A DNA stretch of 38,792 nucleotides from positions 1 through 38,792 of the forward strand of contig DASZMJ010000231.1 in the NCBI GenBank assembly GCA_035551935.1, given 5' to 3'. This DNA comes from DASZMJ01 sp035551935 (GTDB lineage Bacteria; Planctomycetota; Planctomycetia; Isosphaerales; Isosphaeraceae). The notes below the pieces were generated by a model. That model searched no databases, was not told the DNA's origin, and worked only from the letters and a program-made list of their open reading frames with translations. The translations under genes were made by a program, and so were the position numbers. This document shows, piece after piece, positions 8,301 to 16,266 of the stretch (position 1 is the stretch's first letter; each line of letters starts with the position of its first letter).

Positions 8301-9515
8301 ATGTCCGAACTCCCGCGCGTCATCCTGAAGCCGCGCAAGGCGCGGCCGTTCTTCGCGCGGCACCCCTGGGTCTTCGGCGGCTCGGTCGCCCGCGTCGAGG
8401 GCCTGCCCTCGGAGCCATCGGCAGATGCCGGCGATTGCCCCGAGGTCGCCGTCGTCAGCCACGAGGGGCAGTTCGTCGCCCGCGGCCTCTTGAATCCCAA
8501 TGGCGCCATCCGCGTCCGCCTCTACCGCTGGGACGACGCCCCGCTCGACGACGACTTCTGGCGCGGCCGGCTCGAGGCCGCGATCCGGTTGCGACGCGAA
8601 CTCCTCGGCCTCGACGGCCCCCGGACCGCCTGCCGGCTCGTCTTCAGCGAGGCCGACGGCCTCTCCGGCCTCGTCATCGACCGCTACGACCGCTGGCTCG
8701 TCGCCCAGTTCAACGGCCTCGGCCTCTACCACCGCAGCGACACGATCCTGCCGATGCTCGCCGAGCTGACCGCTTGCGAGGGGATCGCCCTCCGCGTCGA
8801 CCGCAGCATCGCCGACCAGGAAGGCTTCCGCGTCGAGCCGGGCCAGGTCTTCGGGACGGTCCCCGACGGCCCGATCGAGATCGTCGAACACGATTTGATT
8901 TACGAAATTGAACTCTTCCGCGGCCAGAAGACGGGCTTCTACCTCGATCAGCGCGAGAACCGCCGGGCCGTCGCGTCGTACGCGAAGGGGCGGCGGGTCC
9001 TCGACCTCTTCTGCCACGCCGGCGGCTTCGCGTTGAACGCGCTGAAGCACGGCGGGGCGGCGCACGCGCTGGGGATCGACTCGTCGGCCCCGGCGATCGA
9101 GCACGCCCGCCGCGCGGCGGGCGTCAACGGCCTGGCGCACGCGCGGTTCGAGGCCGCCGACGCCTTCGAGGCGCTCGATCGCCTCCGCGCCGCCGGCGAC
9201 CGGTTCGGCCTGGTCGTCTGTGACCCGCCCAAGTTCGCCCGCCAAGCCAAGAAGGTCGAGGAGGCTCTCAAGGGCTACCTCCGCCTCAACCGCGCCGCGC
9301 TGGACGTGCTCGAGCCGGGGGGTGTGCTCGTCACCTGCTCGTGCTCCGGCCTCGTGGATCGGACCCTCTTCGCCGACCTGCTCGGCCAGGTCGCCGAGCA
9401 GTCCGGCCGGCCCATCCAGTTCCTCGACCAGCGCGGCCAGGCGCCGGACCACCCTGTCTCGGCGTCGTGCCTGGAGACGGAGTACCTGAAGTGCTTCGTG
9501 TGCAGCGTGGAATAG
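8301..9515 (+). CDS. rlmI: Class I SAM-dependent rRNA methyltransferase (RlmI-like)
   Basis: A 404-residue protein of the RlmI family, whose best-known member methylates C5 of cytosine 1962 in 23S rRNA. The N-terminal PUA-like domain starts VILKPRKARPFFARHPWVFGG (about 7-27), followed by the linker domain (SGLVIDRYDRWLVAQ) and a Rossmann methyltransferase domain with VLDLFCHAGGFAL near residue 233 and CDPPKFAR near 307; CSCSG near 349 supplies the cysteine expected in this class. Length and order fit the family. The start follows GAGAAACGA. The stop codon TAG touches the left arm of the long inverted repeat at 9515. The exact target base is inferred from the family. Confidence 0.9.
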   Translation: MSELPRVILKPRKARPFFARHPWVFGGSVARVEGLPSEPSADAGDCPEVAVVSHEGQFVARGLLNPNGAIRVRLYRWDDAPLDDDFWRGRLEAAIRLRRELLGLDGPRTACRLVFSEADGLSGLVIDRYDRWLVAQFNGLGLYHRSDTILPMLAELTACEGIALRVDRSIADQEGFRVEPGQVFGTVPDGPIEIVEHDLIYEIELFRGQKTGFYLDQRENRRAVASYAKGRRVLDLFCHAGGFALNALKHGGAAHALGIDSSAPAIEHARRAAGVNGLAHARFEAADAFEALDRLRAAGDRFGLVVCDPPKFARQAKKVEEALKGYLRLNRAALDVLEPGGVLVTCSCSGLVDRTLFADLLGQVAEQSGRPIQFLDQRGQAPDHPVSASCLETEYLKCFVCSVE

Positions 9516-9628
9516 GGAGAGGGGTCCACCACAAAGGCACAAAGAATCCAAAGGAATAAAAAAATAAGATTTTAAATATTTGAATTATTTTTCCTATCTT
9601 TGTGTTCTTTGTGGTGGACCCCTCTCCC
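9515..9628. repeat. Long inverted repeat with AT-rich loop (CACCACAAAG family)
   Basis: Arms of about 30 bases (about 9515-9546 and 9598-9628) share GGGAGAGGGGTCC and the complement of CACCACAAAGGCACAAAG. The loop of about 50 bases is almost pure A/T with internal A-run/T-run pairing, extraordinary in this GC-rich background. It fills the gap between rlmI and the YfhO-like gene and starts at the last base of the rlmI stop codon. It would fold as a long hairpin in RNA; termination or mRNA-end formation is a possible role. Confidence 0.9.
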
Positions 9629-9649
9629 CAGGGCAAGGAGGCCCTCCCC

Positions 9650-12019
9650 ATGTCCCCCCGCCGCGAATCCCTGGCTTTCGCCGCGACCCTGGCGGTCGTG
9701 ATCGGGGGGTTCTTTCATGAGTCACTGTTCCAAGGAAAGGTGCTCAGCCCGGCGGACGTCGTCGCCGTGCAGGCGAGCTTTCGACACGTCCACGGGCCGG
9801 ATTATGAGCCGTTGAATCGATTGCTGATGGACCCCGTCCTGCAATTCCAGCCGTGGCTGGAATTCAACCGGGCGATGCTGCGGCGGGGGCGGTTGCCGCT
9901 CTGGAACGACCTGGCCGGCTGCGGAGCGCCGTACCTGGCGAACGGGCAGGCCGCGGTGTTCGACCCGTTCCACGTCCTCGCGTATGTCGGCACGTTACCC
10001 GATGCCTTCGCGTGGATGGCGGCGGCGCGGCTGTTCGTAGCGGGCCTGGGGATGTTCCTGCTGGCGCGGGCCTGGGGCTTCGGCCCCTGGGGCCGCTGGT
10101 TCGCGGGCCTGGCGTTCCCGTTCTCCGGGTTCCTCGTGCTCTGGCTGCTCTTCCCCGTCACGTCGGTCGCCGTCTGGCTCCCCTGGCTCCTGCTCTCCAC
10201 CGATCGACTCTGGAATCGGCCCTCGGCGGCGAGGGTCGGCGGGGTGGCGCTGGCCGTCGGCCTCGTTCTGCTGGGCGGGCATATCCAGACAAGCGTCCAT
10301 GTGCTCTTGCTGGCCCTATTCGATGTGGGCTGGCGGCTTGGGGCGGAGGGTCGGCGTGGCCTGAAGAGGGTGGCCGCGTGGTCCGGAGGGGTCGTGCTGG
10401 GCTTGGCGATCGGGGCGGTAGGGTTCGTGCCGTTGGGGTTCTACTTATCGCGGAGCCCGGTCTGGGAGGACCGCGCGGCGGAGAAGGTGTCGGCCTGGGC
10501 GATCGTGCCGCCGAGGCCGCTCGACGCGGCGCGGACCGCGTATCCGTATCTCCTCGGGAGTCAGCGGCGGGGGCAGCCGAACCTGGCGAAGGCGGTCGGG
10601 GCGCAGAACCTCAACGAGTCGGCCGGCGGGTTCGCTGGCCTGGCGACGTTGGTCGTGCTGGCACCCCTCGGGTGGTCGTCGCGTCGGATCACGGGGCGCG
10701 CCGGGTTCCTCGGCGGGGTCGTCCTGATCGGCGGGATGGGGGCCTTCGACGTCCCGCCGGTCGCGAACCTGCTGCGGGCCTTGCCGGTGCTCGACGTGGC
10801 CGACAACCGCCGCCTGACGCTCTGGCTGGCCTTCGGGCTCGTCGCGCTGGGGGGCATCGGGATCGACCGCCTGGGGACGTTGCGGGGCAGGGGGTGGACC
10901 TGCTGGCTCGCAGGCTGGGCGCTGATCTCGTGCTCACTGCTCGTCGCCGCGGGGATGGTCGGGCCCGCCGGCCCGCGGCTCCGGGCCCGGGCCGAGGCCC
11001 ATTACGCGCACGGGACCGACCCCGCGGAGGCCCACGCCAGGGTCGAGCGTCAAGTGCGTGCGGCCCTGCATTTCGTGCCGAGATACCTCGCGATCTCGGC
11101 GGGGCAGGGGCTCGCGATCGTCGCCCTGGCCGTCGCGTGGCGGCGGGGGAAGGTCGGGGGCGGGCCGGCGCGGGCGGCCTTCTTGGGCCTGACGATGGCG
11201 GACCTGGTCGGCTTCGGGATCGGCCTGAACCCGGCGGTCCCTCGCGAGGACGACCGGCCGGGCAGCCCCGTGATCGCCGCCTTGCGACGCGGCGCGGGGC
11301 CGCCGGACCGGGCCGTGGCCGTCGGTGCCGAGCTGCCGCCGAACATGCTGATGCGATACGGCCTGGCCGACGTCCGCAATTACGACTCGATCGAGCTGCG
11401 GACGACCCTCGACTTCTTCGCCCCGCTGTTCGAGCCCGAGGCCGGCCGGCCGTCGCGGTCGAGCCGCCGCGCGGTCTCGTGGCGCGGGGTGGTCCGGGCG
11501 CTGGATCGGCTCCGGGCGGCGCGCGTCGCGGCGGTCGTCGCGGCCGGGCCGCCGCCAGCGGGCGTCTTCGGGTATGTCGAGCGCGTCGGCGGGGCCTGGA
11601 TCGCGTGGCTGCCGAACGATCCCGCAAGGAATGTGCAGAGCGATCACGGCCGGATCGTCGTGGACGTCCCGACTGGGCATCGGGGGCCGTTGGCATTGGC
11701 CGAGGCGTTCGACCCGGGCTGGCGGGCGGAGGCCGACGGCGAGGCCGCGGCGGTCGCGCCGTGGGGCGGGATGTTCCTGGCGGTGGAGGTGCCCGTGGGG
11801 GCCCGGCGGGTCGTCCTGCGGTACGACCCGCCGGAGGTCCGGGTCGCCTTGGCCTTCTCGACCGCGGGGTTCATGGTCGCGATCCTCCTGGTCGGTTTCG
11901 CCAGGCCGCGATCGGCCGGTTTTTTCCTTCCAGAGGCTTGGACCGCCCGTCGCGGTCGGGTTAGAATCGATTCCGTGGTCTCCACCGGGCCTGGAGCCCG
12001 GTTCCTCACCGAAGGATGA
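9650..12019 (+). CDS. YfhO-like polytopic membrane protein
   Basis: A 789-residue membrane protein. The N-terminal half has a first helix (AFAATLAVVIGGFFHES), an extracytoplasmic loop with FQPWLEFNRAMLRRGRLPLWND and GAPYLANGQAAVFDP, then about ten further helices. The pattern of an acidic or aromatic loop and P-L-W-N before a ...G.P...N.Q...F.P stretch is typical of the YfhO family of GT-C-like membrane proteins. The C-terminal part (about 540-760) is a soluble, beta-rich domain followed by a final helix. ATG 9650 is chosen over an upstream in-frame start inside the repeat because AAGGAGG lies eight bases before it. YfhO of Bacillus acts in glycosylation of lipoteichoic acid; the substrate here is unknown. 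The gene ends seven bases before the next start. Confidence 0.82.
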   Translation: MSPRRESLAFAATLAVVIGGFFHESLFQGKVLSPADVVAVQASFRHVHGPDYEPLNRLLMDPVLQFQPWLEFNRAMLRRGRLPLWNDLAGCGAPYLANGQAAVFDPFHVLAYVGTLPDAFAWMAAARLFVAGLGMFLLARAWGFGPWGRWFAGLAFPFSGFLVLWLLFPVTSVAVWLPWLLLSTDRLWNRPSAARVGGVALAVGLVLLGGHIQTSVHVLLLALFDVGWRLGAEGRRGLKRVAAWSGGVVLGLAIGAVGFVPLGFYLSRSPVWEDRAAEKVSAWAIVPPRPLDAARTAYPYLLGSQRRGQPNLAKAVGAQNLNESAGGFAGLATLVVLAPLGWSSRRITGRAGFLGGVVLIGGMGAFDVPPVANLLRALPVLDVADNRRLTLWLAFGLVALGGIGIDRLGTLRGRGWTCWLAGWALISCSLLVAAGMVGPAGPRLRARAEAHYAHGTDPAEAHARVERQVRAALHFVPRYLAISAGQGLAIVALAVAWRRGKVGGGPARAAFLGLTMADLVGFGIGLNPAVPREDDRPGSPVIAALRRGAGPPDRAVAVGAELPPNMLMRYGLADVRNYDSIELRTTLDFFAPLFEPEAGRPSRSSRRAVSWRGVVRALDRLRAARVAAVVAAGPPPAGVFGYVERVGGAWIAWLPNDPARNVQSDHGRIVVDVPTGHRGPLALAEAFDPGWRAEADGEAAAVAPWGGMFLAVEVPVGARRVVLRYDPPEVRVALAFSTAGFMVAILLVGFARPRSAGFFLPEAWTARRGRVRIDSVVSTGPGARFLTEG
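11938..11967 (+). promoter_or_regulatory. Candidate promoter inside the YfhO-like gene
   Basis: TTGGAC and TAGAAT with an 18-base spacer; the -10 matches five of six consensus positions, and the same TAGAAT with 18-base spacing is seen at 24056-24085. It would start a transcript about 53 bases before the small zinc-ribbon-like gene at 12027, separating its expression from the membrane protein gene. Confidence 0.4.
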
Positions 12020-12026
12020 GACGCTG

Positions 12027-12335
12027 ATGGTCCACTTCACGTGTGATCTGTGCGGCAAGGACTTGTCCGCGACCGGCGACCGCCGCTACGTGGTCAAGAT
12101 CGCGGCCTACGCGGGCTTCGACCCGAATGAGATCCGCGATGAGGATCTCGACGACGATCACATGGAGGCGGTGGCGGAGCTCCTCCGTCAGGACGAGCAG
12201 CTCGGCGCCGGAGAGCTCGACGCGCAGCCGTTCAAGGGGTTCCGCTTCGACCTCTGCCCCTCGTGCCACAGCAAGTACCTGAAGGACCCGCTCGGCAAGG
12301 ACCCGATCCGCATGCTCGATTTCAGCGAGAATTGA
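12027..12335 (+). CDS. Small zinc-ribbon-like protein of unknown function
   Basis: A 102-residue protein with one Cys pair at each end: CDLC at about 6-9 and CPSC followed by His near 83-87. Four Cys in two CxxC knuckles around a mostly acidic helical middle (DPNEIRDEDLDDDHMEAVAELL) suggest one zinc site holding the ends together. The start ATG is seven bases after the stop of the YfhO-like gene, with GAAGGA upstream that overlaps that gene's end, so the two may be translationally coupled; a candidate promoter at 11938 could also drive it alone. I do not recognise a named family. The codon pattern and clear ribosome binding site make it a real gene. Confidence 0.8.
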   Translation: MVHFTCDLCGKDLSATGDRRYVVKIAAYAGFDPNEIRDEDLDDDHMEAVAELLRQDEQLGAGELDAQPFKGFRFDLCPSCHSKYLKDPLGKDPIRMLDFSEN

Positions 12336-12381
12336 CCCGAGCCACGCCCCTCCTCCTCGGCCCGACACGGATGCTCGGGTC
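12334..12381. terminator. Possible stem-loop between convergent genes
   Basis: GACCCGAGC at 12334-12342 and its complement GCTCGGGTC at 12373-12381 begin at the stop codon of the zinc-ribbon-like gene, in a 124-base gap between converging genes. The loop is 30 bases and there is no T-run, so a role as terminator is tentative. Confidence 0.25.
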
Positions 12382-12459
12382 GCGACTCCTCCCACGGCCC
12401 CGAAGGAACGACCGGGCCCCTCGAACGATACACCTCGACGACCGCGACCGCCGCCCTCG

Positions 12460-14244
12460 TTACGGCCGGTCCGGTGGCGTCGCGCGCCGGGCCCAGAGGG
12501 CCCACGTCGGGCCGTCCTGGAGCCGCTCCCAGCCCGATCGCGGCGGGGGCGGCGCCTGGCCGGCGGGGAGGGCGAGATAGCGGACCCGGTAGCGGTCGAG
12601 GGACTTGCCCGGCTCGGCCGCGACCCGGTCGTACGCCGCCAGCCGGGCCCGGATCTTGGCCTCGCGGACGGTCGTGTCGCGGGCCCAGGGGCCCCAGACG
12701 GCGGCCTTGTGCTCCTTGCCGTCCCCCTCGAAGTAAAGCCGCTGGGCGCGCTCGAAGGCGGACCGGTCCTGGCCCAGGAGGTAGCCATTGAAGGCGATCC
12801 GCTCGTCCCACTCGGAGTCGGTGATCAGGGGGCTGAGGTCCACGAGGTAGTCTTGCAGCGGGCGGATGTTCTCGGCGACCGCGGCGAACTCGACGAAGTC
12901 GACGTCGCCGCCGACGATCGCCCTCGGCTCCATCCGCGGGGCGTCGGGGATGAGCCGCTGGCGTTCGTAGCGGTTGTACTCGGCCGTCAGCTCGCGGGCG
13001 CTGCGCGTCTGGGTGACCTCGATCCCCCGGAGCCAGAGCCCCGTCGCCATCATGGTCACCGCCACGGCCCAGAGCGCCCCCAACCGCGACGGCGTCCAGC
13101 CTCCGTGCGACTCGACCGCGCCGAGGGCCAGCACGACCAGGAGCAACGTCTGCATCGTCCCGTAGCTGAAGATCCAATGCCAGTTTTCGATGTAGAAGGC
13201 CGTGACCACCTGTTCGTTCAGCAGCGCGAGGCCCCCGGCCGTCAGCCCCCAGACGTAGAGCAGGTCGCGCCGCCATCGCAGGACCACCGGCAAGGTCGCC
13301 AGGGCCAGCACGATCGGCACCTTCGGGATCTGGAGCTCGGCGAAGTGTCCGATCGTCAGGAACTTATCCGACCGCGTCAGCCAGTCCGGGGCCGTCGAGC
13401 GCTTCAGGGCCACGTCGGCGACGAGGGCCGGCAATGCGACCGCCAGGGCGACCAGGCCGACCTTGACGTAGACCCATCGCCGGCCCGAGTCGAAGGCCCA
13501 GGCCAGCCCGAGCGCGATCACCGCGGCGGTCCAGTAGTAGAAGTAGACGTAGAAGAGGAGCCCGAACCCGACGCCCGCAGCGAGCAGCCGCGGCCAGGTC
13601 TCGAGCCGCCGAGCCCGGTCGAGCAGCACCGCCGACAGGAGCAGGTAGGCGACCGTGACGCTCGGCGTCCCACACCGCCAATGGGTGAAGATGCGGGGGA
13701 TCCCGTTCATCAGGGGCTCGGCCCGCCCGGTGACGACCCGGACGACGTCGATCAGCTGGGTGACGATCGGCCGGCTGTCGAGCCAGCCGGCGTCGGCGAG
13801 GATCCAGAGCGTCGCCGCCGCGGCGACCGCCGGCCGCCGCAGGTAGTGGCCGAAGAAGGCGTAGAGGGCCGCCCCCGTAAGCATCCCGCCCCAGAGTCGC
13901 CAGATCAGGCTCAGCGCGGTCGCCGGCGCACCCACGGCCCGGGCGATCAGGACTCCCGGCACCAGCGGCAGGGGTCGGTGGATGCTCGGCCCGCCCGAGG
14001 GCAGGACCGGGTCGCCGGTCCGCCACGGATGTTCGTAGTACGCCTGGGCGCCGACGCACAGGAAGAAGAGATCGTCGTGGGTCGCGATCCAGGCCGGGTC
14101 CCCGGTCCTCGCCAGCGCGATCGCATGCGGCAGCGCCGCGATGAGGGCGCCGAAGGCCGCGCAGGCCAGGGCCGCGATCAGGCCCGCCCGCGACCAGGGG
14201 ACCGGCGTCGTCGGCTCCGCCATCTCGTCCGCTGTGCGTCTCAT
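12460..14244 (-). CDS. Polytopic membrane protein, possibly GT-C type glycosyltransferase
   Basis: A protein of about 594 residues with roughly ten to eleven hydrophobic helices up to about residue 410 and a soluble C-terminal domain of about 180 residues. After the first helix comes an extracytoplasmic loop with two adjacent Asp (THDDLFFLCVGAQAYYEHPW), the arrangement seen in GT-C glycosyltransferases that use lipid-linked sugars; the loop also has SGGPSIHRPLPL. The soluble tail has repeated acidic and aromatic patches but no motif I recognise. Alternative starts exist at 14223 (MAEPTT...) and further upstream; none has a strong ribosome binding site. The gene is 93 bases downstream of the mnmE-like gene on the same strand. 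The glycosyltransferase assignment is inference. Confidence 0.72.
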   Translation of the reverse strand: MRRTADEMAEPTTPVPWSRAGLIAALACAAFGALIAALPHAIALARTGDPAWIATHDDLFFLCVGAQAYYEHPWRTGDPVLPSGGPSIHRPLPLVPGVLIARAVGAPATALSLIWRLWGGMLTGAALYAFFGHYLRRPAVAAAATLWILADAGWLDSRPIVTQLIDVVRVVTGRAEPLMNGIPRIFTHWRCGTPSVTVAYLLLSAVLLDRARRLETWPRLLAAGVGFGLLFYVYFYYWTAAVIALGLAWAFDSGRRWVYVKVGLVALAVALPALVADVALKRSTAPDWLTRSDKFLTIGHFAELQIPKVPIVLALATLPVVLRWRRDLLYVWGLTAGGLALLNEQVVTAFYIENWHWIFSYGTMQTLLLVVLALGAVESHGGWTPSRLGALWAVAVTMMATGLWLRGIEVTQTRSARELTAEYNRYERQRLIPDAPRMEPRAIVGGDVDFVEFAAVAENIRPLQDYLVDLSPLITDSEWDERIAFNGYLLGQDRSAFERAQRLYFEGDGKEHKAAVWGPWARDTTVREAKIRARLAAYDRVAAEPGKSLDRYRVRYLALPAGQAPPPPRSGWERLQDGPTWALWARRATPPDRP

Positions 14245-14337
14245 CGGCTGGATCTTTCGTCGTCCCGTGGAAGCCCCGGTTGCCCTTCGGCCCGACGGTC
14301 GCGAGCCCGAGAAACTAGCACTCACATGCGGCCGTTG

Positions 14338-15411
14338 TCAATCAATCCGACGGGCTCGATGTTGCGACAAAACCTCGACGTGCCGCGCCCGGAACGGCAC
14401 GGCCGCGCCGGGCGGGGGGGGGTCGGGTACGAGCCGGGCGACGATCGCAACGGCCAGGGCGTCGAGGCCGTCGCCGCGCCCGGCGGAGACCGAGGGCCAA
14501 TCGCCGGCGTCCCAGGCCGCGGGCAGGTCGCACTTGTTGGCGACGACCAGGGCGTCGGGGAAGCCCGCGAGCAGGCGGCGATCGGCCCCGGTTAGGGGTT
14601 CGGAACGGTCCAGCACGAGCACGACGAGGTCGGCCGCCGCGTGCTCGTCCTCGGCCCGGCTGACCCCGGCGGCCTCGACCGGGTCGATCGCCTCCCGCAG
14701 GCCCGCGGTATCCGCCAACACGACCGGCCAGCCCCCCAGCGCGGTCCGGGCCGTGACCACGTCGCGGGTCGTACCGGGCGATTCCGCCACGATCGCCCGC
14801 TCGAAGCCCGCCAGGGCATTCAGGAGCGAGCTCTTACCCACATTCGGCCGGCCGGCCAGGGCCACCCGCCACCCTTCGAGCATACGCAGGCCGAGTTTCG
14901 CACGGGCGAGCAGCCGATCGATCGCTTCCAGGGCTTCGGGCGGGTCGGGTTTTTCGATCCGATCGAGCTCGTCGCCAAGGGCGTAATCGGCCTGGTCGAG
15001 CAGGATCTCGGCGACCCGCACCGTCGGCGCCCGGGCCAGGTCCTCGAACGCCTCGGCCCTTATGTACGAGCCCTCACACTCGCGGAGGCCGACCCCGGCT
15101 GGGAGGATCTCCGCCCCGGCCGCGCGGAGCGCCTCCAGGACCAACGCGACCGCCGCCGGCCCGCCGTGGCAATGGACCTCGACCGCCCACCCGCCCCGCA
15201 CGACCACGGCGACGACTTCGTCTCCCAGGCCGGCCCCGATCCGACCTACCCGGAGCCGCCCGACGTCCGACACCGCCAGGCCCCGGCCACTCACCGGTCG
15301 GAAGGCCGCGTCGGCCACCGCGACGGCCTCCAGGCCCCAGACCCAGACGACCGCAACCGCCCCCACGCCGCCGGGCGTCAGCACACCGGCCGCAGCCCCC
15401 GCCCGGATCAT
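14338..15411 (-). CDS. MnmE-like GTPase lacking the C-terminal CxGK region
   Basis: A 357-residue protein related to the tRNA-modification GTPase MnmE (TrmE). The N-terminal folate-binding-like domain is recognisable from VEVHCHGGPAAVALVL (78-93). The GTPase domain has GRPNVGKS (187-194), a switch region ESPGTTRD (210-217), DTAG (234-237), NKCD (292-295) and SAG (309-311). The chain ends at RARHVEVLSQHRARRID, where MnmE normally continues for about 100 residues to the C-terminal Cys-x-Gly-Lys that is needed for wobble-uridine modification. MnmE is usually about 450 residues. The start ATG overlaps the coaX stop by four bases (ATGA), showing tight coupling. It may be a paralogue with a different task, or a reduced MnmE; the window cannot tell whether a full MnmE exists elsewhere. 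Confidence 0.85.
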   Translation of the reverse strand: MIRAGAAAGVLTPGGVGAVAVVWVWGLEAVAVADAAFRPVSGRGLAVSDVGRLRVGRIGAGLGDEVVAVVVRGGWAVEVHCHGGPAAVALVLEALRAAGAEILPAGVGLRECEGSYIRAEAFEDLARAPTVRVAEILLDQADYALGDELDRIEKPDPPEALEAIDRLLARAKLGLRMLEGWRVALAGRPNVGKSSLLNALAGFERAIVAESPGTTRDVVTARTALGGWPVVLADTAGLREAIDPVEAAGVSRAEDEHAAADLVVLVLDRSEPLTGADRRLLAGFPDALVVANKCDLPAAWDAGDWPSVSAGRGDGLDALAVAIVARLVPDPPPPGAAVPFRARHVEVLSQHRARRID

Positions 15412-16184
15412 GGACCCCGCTCGCAGCCGAAGGCGACCCGGGCCACGCCTTCCAGCACCAGCTCGGGCACGACCAACGCGCCGGGGCCGTCGACCCACGG
15501 GGCGAGCAAGGGCGCGTCGCCGCCCGACCAGACGTGCCAGGGGCTCGGTTCGAGACCCTCCGTCTGGCGCATCAAGAGCTCGCGGACGGTGCCGATGGCC
15601 CCCCAGAAGAGGCCCGCGGCCATCGCCGGCTCGGCCGACCGGCCCCACGACTCGGGCACCGCATTCACCTGGATCAACGGCAGTTGCGCCGTCCCCAGCC
15701 GCAACGCCAATGCCGCCAGCTTCATGCTCGGCGCGATCGCCCCGCCTTGCCACGAGCCCGACGGTGCGACCCGCTCCACCGTGATCGCCGTCCCGCACGA
15801 GACGACCAGGCCCGGCCCCTCACCCCCGTGTCGCGCCAGCGCCGCCACGACCGCCAGGGCCCGGTCCGAGCCCCCCGTATCCGCCCCTTCGACCTCGTTC
15901 GCCAATGGCACCTCGGCCGCGGTCCGATACCAGATCACTTCCGAGGGCGCCCATTCCTCGATGAACCGTCCCAGCCGCTCCGCCACCGGCGGGTTGACCG
16001 TCGAGACCGCCCACCGCGCCCCGTTTCCGCCCCCCCACGACTCGAGCGCCGCGGCCCACGCCGACGGCTCGTCCATCGGCAACGCCACCGTCGCATCCAG
16101 GGCCCCGCCGGGCCCGAGCCGGCCCAGCTTCAGCCGCGAATTGCCGAGGTCGGCGACGAGCCGGATCGGGGTGGGTGTATTCAT
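15408..16184 (-). CDS. coaX: Type III pantothenate kinase
   Basis: A 258-residue type III pantothenate kinase, the first step of coenzyme A synthesis. The N-terminal ATP-binding motif is DLGNSRLKLG (12-21). The segment GADTGGSDRALAVVAALA corresponds to the family's G-x-D-R pantothenate-site block, and SCGTAITVE to the second phosphate motif. In most members the latter reads D-x-GTA-x-T-x-D; here Asp is replaced by Ser and Glu, which may be a lineage variation. ATG 16184 lies within the first bases of an inverted repeat (16183-16266), and no strong ribosome binding site is visible, so the start rests on homology. It is 34 bases downstream of obgE and overlaps the mnmE-like gene by four bases. 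Confidence 0.87.
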   Translation of the reverse strand: MNTPTPIRLVADLGNSRLKLGRLGPGGALDATVALPMDEPSAWAAALESWGGGNGARWAVSTVNPPVAERLGRFIEEWAPSEVIWYRTAAEVPLANEVEGADTGGSDRALAVVAALARHGGEGPGLVVSCGTAITVERVAPSGSWQGGAIAPSMKLAALALRLGTAQLPLIQVNAVPESWGRSAEPAMAAGLFWGAIGTVRELLMRQTEGLEPSPWHVWSGGDAPLLAPWVDGPGALVVPELVLEGVARVAFGCERGP

Positions 16185-16266
16185 CACAGAGACCACGGAG
16201 AGGAAAAAGAATGAAAAATCATAATTTTCTCGTATTGACCTCCGTGTCCTCCGTGGCCTCTGTGAT
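16183..16266. repeat. Inverted repeat overlapping coaX start and obgE end
   Basis: Arms of 18 bases at 16183-16200 and 16249-16266 (ATCACAGAGACCACGGAG and its complement, one mismatch) surround an AT-rich loop containing GAAAAATCATAATTTTC. The right arm and part of the loop are translated: they encode the last residues of ObgE (SITEATEDTEVNTRKL) up to its stop at 16219. The left arm holds the first bases of coaX. Repeats of the CACAGAG-CCACGGAG type are common in planctomycete and verrucomicrobial genomes (recalled). Confidence 0.85.
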
